This document shows positions 26,630 through 36,683 of a stretch of DNA of 64,000 nucleotides, one piece after another. Below the pieces are notes generated by a model. It was given only the letters and a program-made list of their open reading frames with translations. It made no database searches and was not told where the DNA came from. Each line of letters opens with the position of its first letter. The first letter of the stretch is position 1. The translations under genes were made by a program, and so were the position numbers. The stretch is from Nitrogeniibacter aestuarii. Its GTDB lineage: Bacteria; Pseudomonadota; Gammaproteobacteria; Burkholderiales; Rhodocyclaceae. The stretch is from contig NZ_CP071321.1 in NCBI RefSeq assembly GCF_017309585.1, positions 2,294,001-2,358,000 of the forward strand, in the 5' to 3' direction.

Positions 26630-29104
26630 ATGATCGCGGCAACAATGACTTTACAAGTGCATCAAGTGACTGAACCTGCAGCCCAGACGGTAACCGCTGT
26701 CGACCCCGATAACCTGCGCCTGCGTTGCGATCCGGCAGCGCTCGGGGTGACGTCTTCCGGCGCGCTGACGCCCGTCCATCTGGTCCCGGGGCAGGGGCGC
26801 GCGACAGAAGCGCTGGATTTCGGTCTTTCTATGCGCCAGCCCGGCTACAACGTGTTCGTGATGGGAGAGCCGGGCACCGGGCGTCATGTGACCGTCTCCC
26901 AGATGCTGAACCGGGTCGCTGCGACCCAGCCGGTACCCCCCGATCTGTGCTACGTGCACAACTTTGATGATGTGTTCTCGCCCAGGTTGCTGAGCGTGCC
27001 GGCGGGTGTGGCGTCCCGCTTGCGTAGTGATATGGCCGCCTTGCTGCGGGCCATCGGCCCGGCCGTGGATGCCGCGCTGGGCGCGGAGAACTACACGGGC
27101 CGTGTCGAGGCCCTGGAGGCGGCGAACAAAACGCGCGAAGACGCTGCCTTGCGCGACCTGGGCCACGCCAGCGAGAGCGAGGGGCTGTCGCTGCTGCGCA
27201 CCGCGGAGGGGTTCGTTTTTGCGCCGGTTCAGCAGGGGCGTCCGCTGGAGCCGGAAGCCTATGACGCACTGGATGACGCTGAAAAAGCGCAGATCGAACG
27301 CAAGGTGGCCGAATTCACCGCCCAGTTGCAGACCTTGCTCGAGACATTTCCGCAATGGCGCGCCGAGTTGCAGGCCGGGATCGACCGATCCACGCGCGAC
27401 GCCCTGAGTCCGGCGGTGGATAACCTTCTCAAGCCCCTGATGGCGGCCTACGCCGGCTTGGAGAACGTCCTCGCTTTCCTGCGCGCCGTGCGCGATGACC
27501 TGGTCGTGCGTGGTGACGAATGGGTCGACGGCGTGCCGGGTGCCGACGATGGCGAAGAGGATGAGGTGGCACTGCGCTATCACCGCTATCAGGTGAACGT
27601 GCTGGTCGATCACTCGGGCCAAACCGGGGCACCCGTGGTCTTCGAGGACAATCCGGGATTTGGCCATCTGATCGGTCGTATCGAGCACGTTTCACGCCTC
27701 GGCGGGTCGGTCAGCAATTTCAACCTGATCCGAGCCGGGGCACTGCATCAGGCCAATGGGGGATATCTGGTGCTCGATGCCAACCGCCTGTTTGCCCAGC
27801 CCTACGCATGGGAAGGGCTCAAGCGCGCCTTGCGCAGTCGCGAAATCCGGATCGAGCCACCGGCCGAATCGCAAAGCTGGAGCGGCGCGGTCACGCTCAG
27901 CCCGGAACCGATTCCCTGCGAGCTCAAGGTGGTGCTGGTGGGCGATCGGGACAGCTTTCACATGCTCCATGAGTTCGATGGGGACTTCCCGGATCTGTTC
28001 AAGGTCGTCGCCGACTTCGATGACGACATGCCGCGCAGCCCCGAGAACGAGCACCACTACGTCCGCCTGCTCACGGCCCTGGCGCAGGCTGCCGTTCTGA
28101 TGCCGCTGACGGCCGATGCACTGGCCCGGATGGTGGAAGAGGGCGCACGGCTGGCGGAAGATGCGCACAGGCTGTCGCTTCAGACCCGTGTGCTGGCCGA
28201 TCTGCTGCGCGAGGCTGACTACCACGCGCGTCGCGCCGGTGCCGACATGATCGATGCTGAGCATGTGACCGCGGCACTGGCGGCACGCCGCCGACGTTTC
28301 GACCGCTATCCGGGGAACGTGCTCGAGTCCATGCTGGATGGCACGGTGCTCATTGCCACCGAGGGGCGGCGCGTGGGGCAGATCAATGCCCTGGTCGTCA
28401 TCGAGCTGGCCGGCGAGCGCTTCGGGCAGCCTGCCCGCATCACCGCAACGGCCCGGGTCGGCGAGGGTGATGTGGTCGATATCGAGCGCGAAACCGAACT
28501 GGGCGGGGCAATCCACTCGAAAGGCGTGTTCATTCTGTCGGCGTTTCTGGCCTCCCGGTTCTCACGCCACCAGCCCCTGTCACTGAACGCCAGCCTTGTT
28601 TTCGAGCAGTCCTACGCACCGGTCGAGGGCGACTCCGCTTCGCTGGCCGAGCTGTGCGCGCTCATGTCAGCCCTGGCCGATGTGCCCATTTCCCAGGCCT
28701 TGGGGGTGACCGGTTCGGTCAATCAGTTCGGCACGGTGCAGGCCATTGGCGGCGTCAATGAAAAGATCGAGGGCTTCTTCGATCTTTGCGTTGCCCGCGG
28801 CCTGACTGGCGAGCAAGGCGTGGTGATCCCGAAGGCGAACATGCGCCATCTGATGTTACGCCCCGATGTGGTCGAGGCCGCGCGCGAAGGTCGGTTCTCG
28901 GTGTATGCGGCCGAGACGGCTGACGAAGCCCTGAGCATTCTGACCGGCATGCCGGCCGGGGTGCCCGACATCAAGGGGGTCATCCCGGTACAGACGATCA
29001 ATCACCGTGTGGCGACCGCATTGGCACGCATGTCGGCAACCCGCCATGGGGAAGGCAGCGAACGTAGCCGCCGGCATCACCACCTGGCGCGCATTCGCTC
29101 GTGA
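26630..29104 (+). CDS. Lon-type (S16) AAA+ protease, LonB/YcbZ-like
   Basis: An 824-residue ATP-dependent protease of the Lon-related family. The P-loop region reads GEPGTGRHVT, with arginine where most P-loops have lysine; GGYLVLDANRLFAQPYAWEGLKRAL is the family Walker B/sensor block. The C-terminal S16 protease domain has the Ser-Lys dyad: the serine in EGDSASLAELCALMSAL and the lysine in GGVNEKIEGFFDLC. There is no N-terminal LON substrate domain. ATG 26630 is chosen; ATG 26645 is possible. The gene is divergent from the pstS-like gene and ends at a terminator. Substrates are unknown. Confidence 0.9.
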   Translation: MIAATMTLQVHQVTEPAAQTVTAVDPDNLRLRCDPAALGVTSSGALTPVHLVPGQGRATEALDFGLSMRQPGYNVFVMGEPGTGRHVTVSQMLNRVAATQPVPPDLCYVHNFDDVFSPRLLSVPAGVASRLRSDMAALLRAIGPAVDAALGAENYTGRVEALEAANKTREDAALRDLGHASESEGLSLLRTAEGFVFAPVQQGRPLEPEAYDALDDAEKAQIERKVAEFTAQLQTLLETFPQWRAELQAGIDRSTRDALSPAVDNLLKPLMAAYAGLENVLAFLRAVRDDLVVRGDEWVDGVPGADDGEEDEVALRYHRYQVNVLVDHSGQTGAPVVFEDNPGFGHLIGRIEHVSRLGGSVSNFNLIRAGALHQANGGYLVLDANRLFAQPYAWEGLKRALRSREIRIEPPAESQSWSGAVTLSPEPIPCELKVVLVGDRDSFHMLHEFDGDFPDLFKVVADFDDDMPRSPENEHHYVRLLTALAQAAVLMPLTADALARMVEEGARLAEDAHRLSLQTRVLADLLREADYHARRAGADMIDAEHVTAALAARRRRFDRYPGNVLESMLDGTVLIATEGRRVGQINALVVIELAGERFGQPARITATARVGEGDVVDIERETELGGAIHSKGVFILSAFLASRFSRHQPLSLNASLVFEQSYAPVEGDSASLAELCALMSALADVPISQALGVTGSVNQFGTVQAIGGVNEKIEGFFDLCVARGLTGEQGVVIPKANMRHLMLRPDVVEAAREGRFSVYAAETADEALSILTGMPAGVPDIKGVIPVQTINHRVATALARMSATRHGEGSERSRRHHHLARIRS

Positions 29105-29116
29105 GTGACGCGAGCG

Positions 29117-29140
29117 GCCGGGCGCGCCTGGCTGTTTTTT
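29117..29140 (+). terminator. Terminator of the Lon-like protease gene
   Basis: GCCGGGCG pairs with CGCCTGGC (one G-T pair, tight loop), followed by TGTTTTTT, 12 nt after the stop codon. Confidence 0.65.
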
Positions 29141-29250
29141 AAGGATATGGCGCATCACCCGGCCAGGCATCGCATCGCGTCCGATGACGGTCAGGTTCTG
29201 ACTTGCAGGGCATGGCGGAACACCGAATGGGCCGGTCGATCTCATTGACC

Positions 29251-29266
29251 GCATGCAGATGCATGC
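29251..29266. repeat. Inverted repeat downstream of the ModE-like gene
   Basis: GCATGCA-GA-TGCATGC, a perfect 7 bp inverted repeat just past the stop of the minus-strand ModE-like gene, with weaker flanking complementarity (GACC/GGGTC). There is no T-run on either strand, so its role as a terminator or operator is unclear. Confidence 0.4.
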
Positions 29267-29271
29267 CCGGG

Positions 29272-29631
29272 TCAGTCTTCGGTGTGTTCGCGCAACAGGG
29301 GTTGAATCCGGGCGTAACCGTCCGCAGCAGCTTCCCTGACCCGGGCCTGCATCTCCCGATACACCGAGAGCATCTGCCGGCCCTCGTCGGTGACCCGTGC
29401 ACCGCCCCCGTGCTTGCCACCGCTGGCGGTGATCACCAACGGGGTCTTGAAGCAGCGGTTCATGTCGTCGACCAGACGCCAGGCGCGTGCATAGGACATG
29501 CCCATGGCACGGGCGGCAGCGGAAATGGAACCGTTGTCTGCAATGGATTCGAGCAGCGAGAGCTTGCCCGGCCCCAGGGCGATCGTGTCGTCGACGAATA
29601 CGCGGACCGAGAGTTTGAGCGTCTGGGTCAT
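29272..29631 (-). CDS. ModE-like winged-helix transcriptional regulator, DNA-binding domain only
   Basis: A 119-residue protein equal to the N-terminal LysR-type winged helix of ModE: LSLLESIADNGSISAAARAMGMSYARAWRLVDDMN is the helix-turn-helix, followed by the wing TASGGKHGGGARVTDEGRQML. It lacks the molybdate-binding MOP/TOBE repeats, so it either does not sense molybdate directly or uses a partner. ATG 29631 overlaps the recJ stop by 4 nt (ATGA), making it translationally coupled to recJ. Target genes are not evident in the window; no molybdate transport genes are nearby. Confidence 0.88.
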   Translation of the reverse strand: MTQTLKLSVRVFVDDTIALGPGKLSLLESIADNGSISAAARAMGMSYARAWRLVDDMNRCFKTPLVITASGGKHGGGARVTDEGRQMLSVYREMQARVREAAADGYARIQPLLREHTED

Positions 29632-31319
29632 GCAGGCTCCAGATGTTCGAGCATCAGCTGGACGGACGACACGCCGTTGTATTCGTTGATCGACAGGCGA
29701 TACGCAGCGCGTACGGTCGCGGGCGCGGGCTCGGCATGGTTGAAGAAGATGGCATCGAAGCGGGCGTTGCCTTTGCGCAGTGCCAGCTTGAGGTGCTTGT
29801 CCTTGAGCAGACGCTGGTTTTCAACGGTGAAGACATCGTCAAAGACGGGCGCCGGGAAACCCTGTCCCCAGATGGACTGCTCCAGCTGGCGGGCCATCTC
29901 GAGCGTCATGTAGCCGGACTCAAGCGCGCCGTCGGTTTCGATCCGGCGCGTCAGATCTGCCGGATCGATCAGCGCGGTGACCACCGCGTCGAAGGTCGCC
30001 TTGAAACGCTCGAAGTCTTCTTCGCGAATGGTCAGGCCGGCGGCCATGGCATGGCCACCGAACTTGAGAATCAGATCGGGCATCTGCTTGCTGACCAGAT
30101 CGAGTGCGTCGCGCAGATGCAGGCCGGGGATCGACCGTCCCGAACCCTTGATCTGGCCATCGTCACCGGGCGCGAATGCGATGGTGGGGCGGTGGAAGCG
30201 CTCCTTGATGCGACCGGCGACGATACCGATCACCCCCTGGTGCCAGTCGCTTTCGAACAGGCAGATGCTGGCGTGTTCGCCGGGGGTGAACGACTCGAGG
30301 CTGAGCAGGGCATCTTCCTGCATCTCGCCTTCGATCGAGCGCCGTTCCCGGTTGAGGCGATCGAGCTCCTGGGCAATATTGAGCGCATGGGCCATGTCGT
30401 CCGACACCAGGCATTCGATGCCCAGATGCATGTCGGCCAGTCGGCCGGCGGCATTGAGACGTGGCCCCAACCCGAAACCCATATCGAAGGTGCTGGCACG
30501 CGACGGCTCGCGACCGGCAGCGGCGAACAGCGCCTTGACGCCGGCACACATGCGTCCGGCCCGCATGCGCGCAAGCCCCTGGGAGACGAGGATGCGGTTG
30601 TTGCGATCGAGGGGCACCACGTCGGCGACCGTGCCCAGTGCGACCAGATCCAGCAGATCCGCCAGATTCGGGCCCTTGCCATCGGCGAAGGCGCCACGTT
30701 CGCGCAGTTCGGCGCGCAGGGCGAGCAGCGTGTAGAACATGACGCCGACGCCCGCGAGTGCCTTGCTCGGGAAGGTGCAGCCTGGCTGGTTGGGATTGAC
30801 GATCACGTCTGCTTCGGGCAACTCGTCACCGGGCAGGTGGTGGTCGGTGACCAGCACACCGATGCCGAGCATCTGCGCTGCGGCAACACCGTCGACGCTG
30901 GCGATCCCGTTGTCGACGGTGATGATGAGCTCCGGCTGGCGGGCGGCCGCCAGTTCGACGATAGCCGGGGTCAGGCCATAGCCGTATTCGAAACGATTCG
31001 GCACGAGGTAATCGACGGTGGCGCCCATGGCGCGCAGGCCCCGCACACCGACAGCGCACGCGGTGGCGCCATCGCAATCGTAGTCGGCCACGATCAGCAT
31101 GCGCGAACCGGCCTCGATGGCATCGGCCAGCATGATGGCAGCCTCGTCGGTGCCGAGCAGTCGGTCGGGCGGGATCAGGCCGGTGACCGCGTCATCAAGT
31201 TCTTGTGACTGGCGGATGCCCCGGGCGGCATAGATGCGGGCAAGCGCTGGGTGGATGCCCTCGTTGGCGAGACGGCGCGCACATTGGGCGTCGACCGCAC
31301 GTGGCTCGATACGGATCAT
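29628..31319 (-). CDS. recJ: Single-stranded-DNA 5'-3' exonuclease RecJ
   Basis: A 563-residue DHH-family nuclease that degrades single-stranded DNA 5' to 3' in RecF recombination and mismatch repair. The Mn-binding motifs are visible: LIVADYDCDGATACAVG, IITVDNGIAS and LVTDHHLPGDELP. The DHHA1 part has the GGHAMAAGLTI signature, followed by the C-terminal OB-fold region. The length is close to E. coli RecJ (577). Both ends overlap neighbours by 4 nt (upstream unknown gene and downstream ModE-like gene), so all three are coupled. Confidence 0.96.
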   Translation of the reverse strand: MIRIEPRAVDAQCARRLANEGIHPALARIYAARGIRQSQELDDAVTGLIPPDRLLGTDEAAIMLADAIEAGSRMLIVADYDCDGATACAVGVRGLRAMGATVDYLVPNRFEYGYGLTPAIVELAAARQPELIITVDNGIASVDGVAAAQMLGIGVLVTDHHLPGDELPEADVIVNPNQPGCTFPSKALAGVGVMFYTLLALRAELRERGAFADGKGPNLADLLDLVALGTVADVVPLDRNNRILVSQGLARMRAGRMCAGVKALFAAAGREPSRASTFDMGFGLGPRLNAAGRLADMHLGIECLVSDDMAHALNIAQELDRLNRERRSIEGEMQEDALLSLESFTPGEHASICLFESDWHQGVIGIVAGRIKERFHRPTIAFAPGDDGQIKGSGRSIPGLHLRDALDLVSKQMPDLILKFGGHAMAAGLTIREEDFERFKATFDAVVTALIDPADLTRRIETDGALESGYMTLEMARQLEQSIWGQGFPAPVFDDVFTVENQRLLKDKHLKLALRKGNARFDAIFFNHAEPAPATVRAAYRLSINEYNGVSSVQLMLEHLEPA

Positions 31320-32338
31320 AGGTACTGCAGGATGGTGAAAGCTTCGAGGGACTCGACTTTACGCCAGAACTGGAGCAAACGGGTGGGTGTGAGGTTCAGT
31401 TCCCGGCTGCCGCGCTCATCGGGCAAGGTGATGACCAGGCGACTGATCCGGCGTGACCTCAGTGCGTCGAGCACGGGGGCGCACCAGTCGGTCTCCAGTC
31501 GGTGCAGCGCATCGTGCCAGCGGCTGATATCCATATAGCGGCTGGGTCCCAGCAGCATGTCGAGTTCGAGCAATACACTGTCGGCGGGGGGCAGGTCGGA
31601 CCAGCGGGCCGCTTCGACGGGCTCGAGGCCGGCGGCACGGGCCAGACCTCGGCCATGAGTGGAACTCATGACCAGCAGCTGAGCCGGCGCCTCGAGCATG
31701 CCGGGCAAACAGCCAAGCCCCCAGAACCACACACTGTTGATGGCACGCAGCCCCCGGCGCTCGCGCTCGGCATTGATGGCGTGATTGTGCAGGAACACCT
31801 GAATTTCGTTGGCGGTGCGCTCCCAGAGCCTGGCGTCATCGCCTTCGGGCATGAAAAAGGCCACCGGACGGCTGGTGGCATCGCCAAGGCTGGCAAAGCG
31901 GACCTGAGGGTTGCCTTTTGGGGCCAGGTACCAATGAGTTGGCGTGACGCCCTCGAAGTGGCCGACGTCGGCAAAGGTGTCGTTCAGCGCAGCGACCAGT
32001 GCCGCGGCCTCGTCCGGGTGGATCTCCAGTTCGCTGGCGTCGGCAAGCAGGAGGTGATCACGTGAAAAGTGCAGGTGGGTGGGGTCGGCACACAGCAGGG
32101 GCTCGGTGGTGCGTAAGCCGTCTTCTTCGCCAAGCCGTCGCAGGGGGGCGTCTGCGAAGGTGCTGCTGTCCAGTCCGAACACACTCGAAAGACACCGCTC
32201 GGGACTTGCCGGCGCGTTTCGCGTGACGCTGGCGCGGCCAAGAAGCGTCGTGAGTGCCGGCAGATGCAGGGCATCGGCGTAGCCACGTGCTTGCTCGCTG
32301 GGCCACATCAAACCGGGAATGACAAGCTGAACTTGCAT
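31316..32338 (-). CDS. Conserved hypothetical protein upstream of recJ (COG4255-like)
   Basis: A 340-residue cytosolic protein found in many betaproteobacteria, sometimes loosely labelled phosphoglycerate mutase-like or regulatory. It opens with QVQLVIPGLMWP, has a middle HWYLAPKGNPQVRF segment and a conserved INSVWFWGLGCLPG motif, and ends with LITLPDERGSRELNLTP. I see no catalytic motif that proves the mutase label. ATG 32338 starts the minus-strand trio with recJ and the ModE-like gene. It is divergent from lolC across 177 nt. A DNA-repair link is inferred only from coupling to recJ. Confidence 0.8.
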   Translation of the reverse strand: MQVQLVIPGLMWPSEQARGYADALHLPALTTLLGRASVTRNAPASPERCLSSVFGLDSSTFADAPLRRLGEEDGLRTTEPLLCADPTHLHFSRDHLLLADASELEIHPDEAAALVAALNDTFADVGHFEGVTPTHWYLAPKGNPQVRFASLGDATSRPVAFFMPEGDDARLWERTANEIQVFLHNHAINAERERRGLRAINSVWFWGLGCLPGMLEAPAQLLVMSSTHGRGLARAAGLEPVEAARWSDLPPADSVLLELDMLLGPSRYMDISRWHDALHRLETDWCAPVLDALRSRRISRLVITLPDERGSRELNLTPTRLLQFWRKVESLEAFTILQYL

Positions 32339-32515
32339 GATGTTCGGGTATCTGGTGGATCGCCGAGTTTAGCACGGGCCTGTTTCGCCGAACGTAAGCG
32401 TCCGTGTCGTGAAACTCGGTCGTGGGTTGGCCGGTGGGGCGTTCTTCCATGCATCGCGTCGCGTGCACAGCCGACTTTGGGCACAATGGCGCTTTTGCTC
32501 TTCGGGCAAGGCTCA

Positions 32516-33769
32516 ATGCCATACGAAACACTCATCGGATTGCGATACACGCGGTCCAGAAAACGGGCGCAGGGGCGCAACCGTTTCATTTCCTTCATCT
32601 CGCTGGTCTCCATGCTGGGCATCGCACTCGGTGTGGCTGCACTCATTACCGTCTTGTCGGTCATGAACGGCTTTCAGGAGGAGTTGCGCACACGCATTCT
32701 AGGTGTGGCCTCGCACGCCCAGATTACCGGCGTCAGCGGTCAGCTTCCCAACTGGCAGCAGGCGGCCGAAGTGGCGCAGCGCAACGAGCACGTGATCGCC
32801 ACTGCGCCTTTTGTTCAGGCGCAGAGCATGCTCAGTTTCGACCAGAATGTGCGAGGTGCGCTGATTCGCGGCATTCTGCCCACCGAAGAAGAGAAGGTGG
32901 CCGATTTTGCGCGGAACATGAAGTACGGTTCGCTCGACGACCTGGTGCCGGGCAGTTTCAACATCATTCTCGGTCAGGAGCTTGCACAGGCACTGAGGGT
33001 CGGCGTGGGCGACAAGGTGACCCTGATTGCGCCTCAGGGGCTGGTGACGCCGGCGGCGGTCTTGCCGCGGGTTAAGCAGTTCACCGTCAGCGGTATCTTT
33101 GAAGCTGGCATGTTCGAGTTCGACTCGGGCCTGGCGCTCATTCACATGCGCGATGCCCAGGTAATGTTCCGTACTGGAGACGATGTCACCGGCGTGCGTC
33201 TCAAGCTCGACGATCTGTTCAACGCACCGCGGGTGATCCGTCAGTTGGCCGTCGATTACGGTCCCGATACGCTGCTCAACGACTGGACTCGAACGCACGC
33301 CAACTTCTTCCGTGCCGTGGCGCTGGAAAAGAAGATGATGGCGATCATCCTGTTCCTGATCGTGGCGGTGGCGGCTTTCAACATCGTGTCGACCCTGGTG
33401 ATGGCGGTGCAGGAAAAGTATGCCGATATCGCCATTCTCCGGACGCTGGGCGCCAGCCCGGGCTCGATCATGTCGATCTTCATCCTTCAGGGCGCCATCA
33501 TCGGACTCGTGGGCTTGCTTGCCGGCGTGATCGGCGGGATTGCACTGGCATCCAATCTGGACGTGGTCATTCCCGCGCTCGAATCCGTGCTCGGCACCAC
33601 CTTGTGGAACAAAGAGATCTACTACATCAACGAGATGCCCTCCAAAGTGCTTTCTTCCGATGTCATCACCATCACCACGGTGTCCTTCGTGCTGACGCTT
33701 GTGGCCACCCTGTATCCGAGCTGGCGCGCGTCGCGCGTCAATCCGGCGGAGGCACTGCGTTATGAGTGA
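32516..33769 (+). CDS. lolC: Lipoprotein-releasing ABC transporter permease LolC/E
   Basis: The 417-residue inner-membrane protein has an N-terminal membrane helix ([30 protein letters not shown]), a large periplasmic domain and three C-terminal helices of the FtsX type ([38 protein letters not shown]). The opening [17 protein letters not shown] is typical of LolC/LolE. It frees outer-membrane lipoproteins from the inner membrane for handover to LolA. ATG 32516 is used; the longer frame upstream lacks similarity. It overlaps lolD by 8 nt. No separate lolE is seen, so a single LolC/E-type (LolF-like) permease is possible. Confidence 0.95.
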   Translation: MPYETLIGLRYTRSRKRAQGRNRFISFISLVSMLGIALGVAALITVLSVMNGFQEELRTRILGVASHAQITGVSGQLPNWQQAAEVAQRNEHVIATAPFVQAQSMLSFDQNVRGALIRGILPTEEEKVADFARNMKYGSLDDLVPGSFNIILGQELAQALRVGVGDKVTLIAPQGLVTPAAVLPRVKQFTVSGIFEAGMFEFDSGLALIHMRDAQVMFRTGDDVTGVRLKLDDLFNAPRVIRQLAVDYGPDTLLNDWTRTHANFFRAVALEKKMMAIILFLIVAVAAFNIVSTLVMAVQEKYADIAILRTLGASPGSIMSIFILQGAIIGLVGLLAGVIGGIALASNLDVVIPALESVLGTTLWNKEIYYINEMPSKVLSSDVITITTVSFVLTLVATLYPSWRASRVNPAEALRYE

Positions 33770-34454
33770 CAGGAATTCGGTCGTACTTGCCTGCAAGGGC
33801 CTGAGCAAACGTTTTCGTGAAGGCGAGGACGCCGTACCCGTGCTGCAGGACATCACGCTGGAGGTCAAACACGGTGAGCGGCTGGCCATCGTGGGCGCCT
33901 CGGGTTCGGGCAAAAGCACCTTGCTGCATTTGCTCGGCGGGCTCGACGTGCCGTCATCCGGCACGGTGTCCCTGGCCGGGCGGGACTTTTCGAGTCTGTC
34001 CGAGGCGGCGCGCGGACGATTGCGCAACGAGCACCTGGGTTTCGTCTACCAGTTCCACCACCTGCTTCCCGAATTCACCGCGCTCGAGAACGTCGCCATG
34101 CCCTTGATGATCCGGCGGCAGAGCCGGGCCGAAGCCGAAACGAGTGCGCAGGCGATGCTCGAACGGGTCGGGCTGGGGCACCGGCTCGATCACACGCCCG
34201 GCGAGCTGTCCGGGGGGGAGCGCCAACGCGCAGCAATTGCCCGGGCGCTGGTGACTTCACCTGCCTGCGTGCTGGCGGACGAACCGACCGGCAATCTCGA
34301 CAGCAAGACGGCGGCGGCCATTTTCGACCTCATGCTCGAACTCAATGCATCGCAATCGACCAGTTTCGTCATCGTCACCCATGACGCAGAACTGGCGGGT
34401 AGAACTGGGCGCACCCTCAGCCTGGACGATGGTCGTCTGTCGCTCCGGGAATAA
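33762..34454 (+). CDS. lolD: Lipoprotein-releasing ABC transporter ATP-binding protein
   Basis: A 230-residue ABC ATPase. Walker A GASGSGKS, signature [15 protein letters not shown], and Walker [12 protein letters not shown] are intact, and [22 protein letters not shown] is the LolD-type Q-loop region. It powers lipoprotein release with the permease encoded upstream. ATG 33762 lies inside the end of lolC (8 nt overlap), so expression is coupled. Confidence 0.96.
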   Translation: MSDRNSVVLACKGLSKRFREGEDAVPVLQDITLEVKHGERLAIVGASGSGKSTLLHLLGGLDVPSSGTVSLAGRDFSSLSEAARGRLRNEHLGFVYQFHHLLPEFTALENVAMPLMIRRQSRAEAETSAQAMLERVGLGHRLDHTPGELSGGERQRAAIARALVTSPACVLADEPTGNLDSKTAAAIFDLMLELNASQSTSFVIVTHDAELAGRTGRTLSLDDGRLSLRE

Positions 34455-34604
34455 TTCAAACGTTATACGCCGAACGTCTATGACAACCAGATCTGATGAA
34501 GGATGCAGCGTAAAACGCGCTCAAGTCCTAGCCGGATCGGGTCGTTGATTCTCCCGAATCAGGGGCACCGCAACGGGCGCCCGGCGGTTTTCGGGAGAAA
34601 ATTG

Positions 34605-36626
34605 ATGAAAATGCTGTTCATGCCTGCAGTCGCGATGCTCAATCGCCTCAGGTACACCACCAAGTTCATGCTTATCTGCGTCATCACCACGCTGGTGTGT
34701 TCGGTCTTGCTGGCTCAGATCTATATCCAGGGTAGTGCCGAGATCTCGCGCGGCAAGAATGAAATCGTCGGCGTCGCCGCTTTGAAGGACGTCATGGGCG
34801 TGCTGGGCCTGATGCAGCAACACCGGGGCATGACCTCCGGCATGAAAGGTGGTGATGCGGCGCTTGCACCCAAGGTGGCCGCCAAGGCTGAAGCGGTCGA
34901 TGCTGCGATTGCGAAGATCGACGCAACGCTTGCCGGCGATGCGGCTCAATTTGGCCTGGATGAAAGCTGGGCACAGATCAAGCGGGAATGGACGCCGTTG
35001 AAGGCCGGCCAGCCCGACGCGCTCAAGGCAAACTTCGACGCGCACAGCAGCATGATCACCAAGGTCATCAAGCTGATGGTCGATATCAGCGACGCGTCCT
35101 ATCTATCGGCGGACAGCAACGTGAGTTCGTCCAACATGATCGACGTACTTGCCGTTCAGGCCCCGCAGATGACCGAACGACTTGGCCGCTTGCGGGGCTA
35201 TGGCACCGGGCTGGTTGCAAAGGGCGTGCTCGACGATGGCGATTACGACCGACTTCACGACCAGCTGTCAAAGCTTGAACTGACCAAAGACACGCTGCTG
35301 GCCCGTCTGAAGCACGCCGCCAATGCCGCGCCCGGGCTCTCGGTGTCCTTGACGAAGGCCGTCGAAGATGTGGAAGACGGCTACGTGAAGCTGCGCACGA
35401 TGGCAGACGAACAGATTCTCCAGCGTCGGTTCTCGGTCGAGCCGTCAGCTTTCTTTGCGGTCGGGACAGAGGCCATCTCGGGTCTTGTCAAACATCTGGA
35501 CGATACGGTTCGGCCCGGGCTGGTCGACCTGATCAGTGAGCGTCAGCGTGCCGAGCAGATCAACCTCATGATCCTGATGACCGTCTCCGCGATTTCCGCG
35601 ATGGCTGTGATTTATCTGATGGTGGGTATGTACTATTCGATCGTCGGTTCGGTGCAGGAACTGTCTGCGGGGGCTCAGCGCCTGGCCAGTGGCGACTACA
35701 CCAGCCGAGTCGAGTTTTCCGCGCAGGATGAGCTGGCCGAAGTGGCCAATCAATTCAACGACATGGCCGGGAGCCTTCGCAACATCATTGCGCAGGTCAA
35801 GCACACCTCGACCGATCTGAGCAAAGCCGCGGCCCAGATGTCCAAATCGGCAGACGAGGTGGCAACGGCATCGGAGCGGCAAAGTGATTCCGCCTCGGGT
35901 ATGGCAGCAGCTGTTGAAGAGATGACGGTGGGCATCGATGAGATTTCCCGTAACGCCAGTGCCGCGGCCGAGCACAGCGAGCGATCCGGCACGCTGGCCT
36001 CCGAGGGCGGCAACGTGGTGCGTCAATCGGTCCAGGAGATGGAGCGGATCGCCGATTCGGTCAATCAGACGGCGAGCGTGATTCGTGCCCTGGGCGAACA
36101 GTCGGGCAGGATTTCGACCATCGTTAACGCCATCAGCGAGATTGCCGAGCAGACCAATCTGCTCGCCCTCAATGCCGCTATCGAGGCAGCCAGGGCGGGC
36201 GAGAGCGGCCGCGGCTTCGCCGTGGTGGCGGACGAAGTGCGCAAACTGGCCGAGCGCACGGCCACGGCAACCCATGAAATCACCGACATGGTCGAAGCCA
36301 TCCAGACCGGCACCGAAAAGGCCGTGGTCACGATGGAGAGCGGGGTCGAGCAGGTGCGTGAAGGGGTGGATCTGACCAAGCGTGCCGGACAGTCCATGGA
36401 CGAAATCAACAACGGTGCCCGCAGCGTGGTGGATTTCGTGTCAGATATCTCCCATGCTTTGCGTGAGCAAAGCTCAGCGAGTACGGACATTGCCCGGAAC
36501 GTGGAAGCCATTGCCCAGATGGCCGAGAGCAACAGCCATGCGGTGCGCGGCGCGGCACGAACGGCAGCCGAACTCGAACGCATGTCGGCAACCCTGCGAG
36601 ACGAGGTCTCCCGCTTCAGGGTGTAA
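34605..36626 (+). CDS. Methyl-accepting chemotaxis protein with NIT-like periplasmic sensor
   Basis: The 673-residue receptor has membrane helix 1 at the N-terminus ([20 protein letters not shown]), a helical periplasmic domain of roughly 300 residues beginning [16 protein letters not shown], which resembles nitrate/nitrite-sensing (NIT) domains, and membrane helix 2 ([24 protein letters not shown]). A HAMP domain follows ([29 protein letters not shown]), then a long signalling coiled coil with the hairpin tip [22 protein letters not shown]. There is no C-terminal CheR/CheB pentapeptide. ATG 34605 follows CGGGAGAAAA. The ligand is unknown. Confidence 0.93.
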   Translation: MKMLFMPAVAMLNRLRYTTKFMLICVITTLVCSVLLAQIYIQGSAEISRGKNEIVGVAALKDVMGVLGLMQQHRGMTSGMKGGDAALAPKVAAKAEAVDAAIAKIDATLAGDAAQFGLDESWAQIKREWTPLKAGQPDALKANFDAHSSMITKVIKLMVDISDASYLSADSNVSSSNMIDVLAVQAPQMTERLGRLRGYGTGLVAKGVLDDGDYDRLHDQLSKLELTKDTLLARLKHAANAAPGLSVSLTKAVEDVEDGYVKLRTMADEQILQRRFSVEPSAFFAVGTEAISGLVKHLDDTVRPGLVDLISERQRAEQINLMILMTVSAISAMAVIYLMVGMYYSIVGSVQELSAGAQRLASGDYTSRVEFSAQDELAEVANQFNDMAGSLRNIIAQVKHTSTDLSKAAAQMSKSADEVATASERQSDSASGMAAAVEEMTVGIDEISRNASAAAEHSERSGTLASEGGNVVRQSVQEMERIADSVNQTASVIRALGEQSGRISTIVNAISEIAEQTNLLALNAAIEAARAGESGRGFAVVADEVRKLAERTATATHEITDMVEAIQTGTEKAVVTMESGVEQVREGVDLTKRAGQSMDEINNGARSVVDFVSDISHALREQSSASTDIARNVEAIAQMAESNSHAVRGAARTAAELERMSATLRDEVSRFRV

Positions 36627-36654
36627 GCCGGATCACATCCGGTGTTTGCACGGT

Positions 36655-36683
36655 CGGCGTGGCTCAGGCTACGCCGATTTGTT
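36655..36683 (+). terminator. Possible terminator after the chemoreceptor gene
   Basis: CGGCGT-N10-ACGCCG followed by an interrupted T-run (ATTTGTTTT), 28 nt after the stop codon and overlapping the end of the minus-strand DUF2062 gene. Confidence 0.45.

Noticed and set aside
34450..34480. A possible sigma-28 (FliA) promoter before the chemoreceptor, GCCGAACG at 34469-34476
   Set aside because: No TAAA-like -35 element is found at the required spacing, and the -10 half differs from GCCGATAA.
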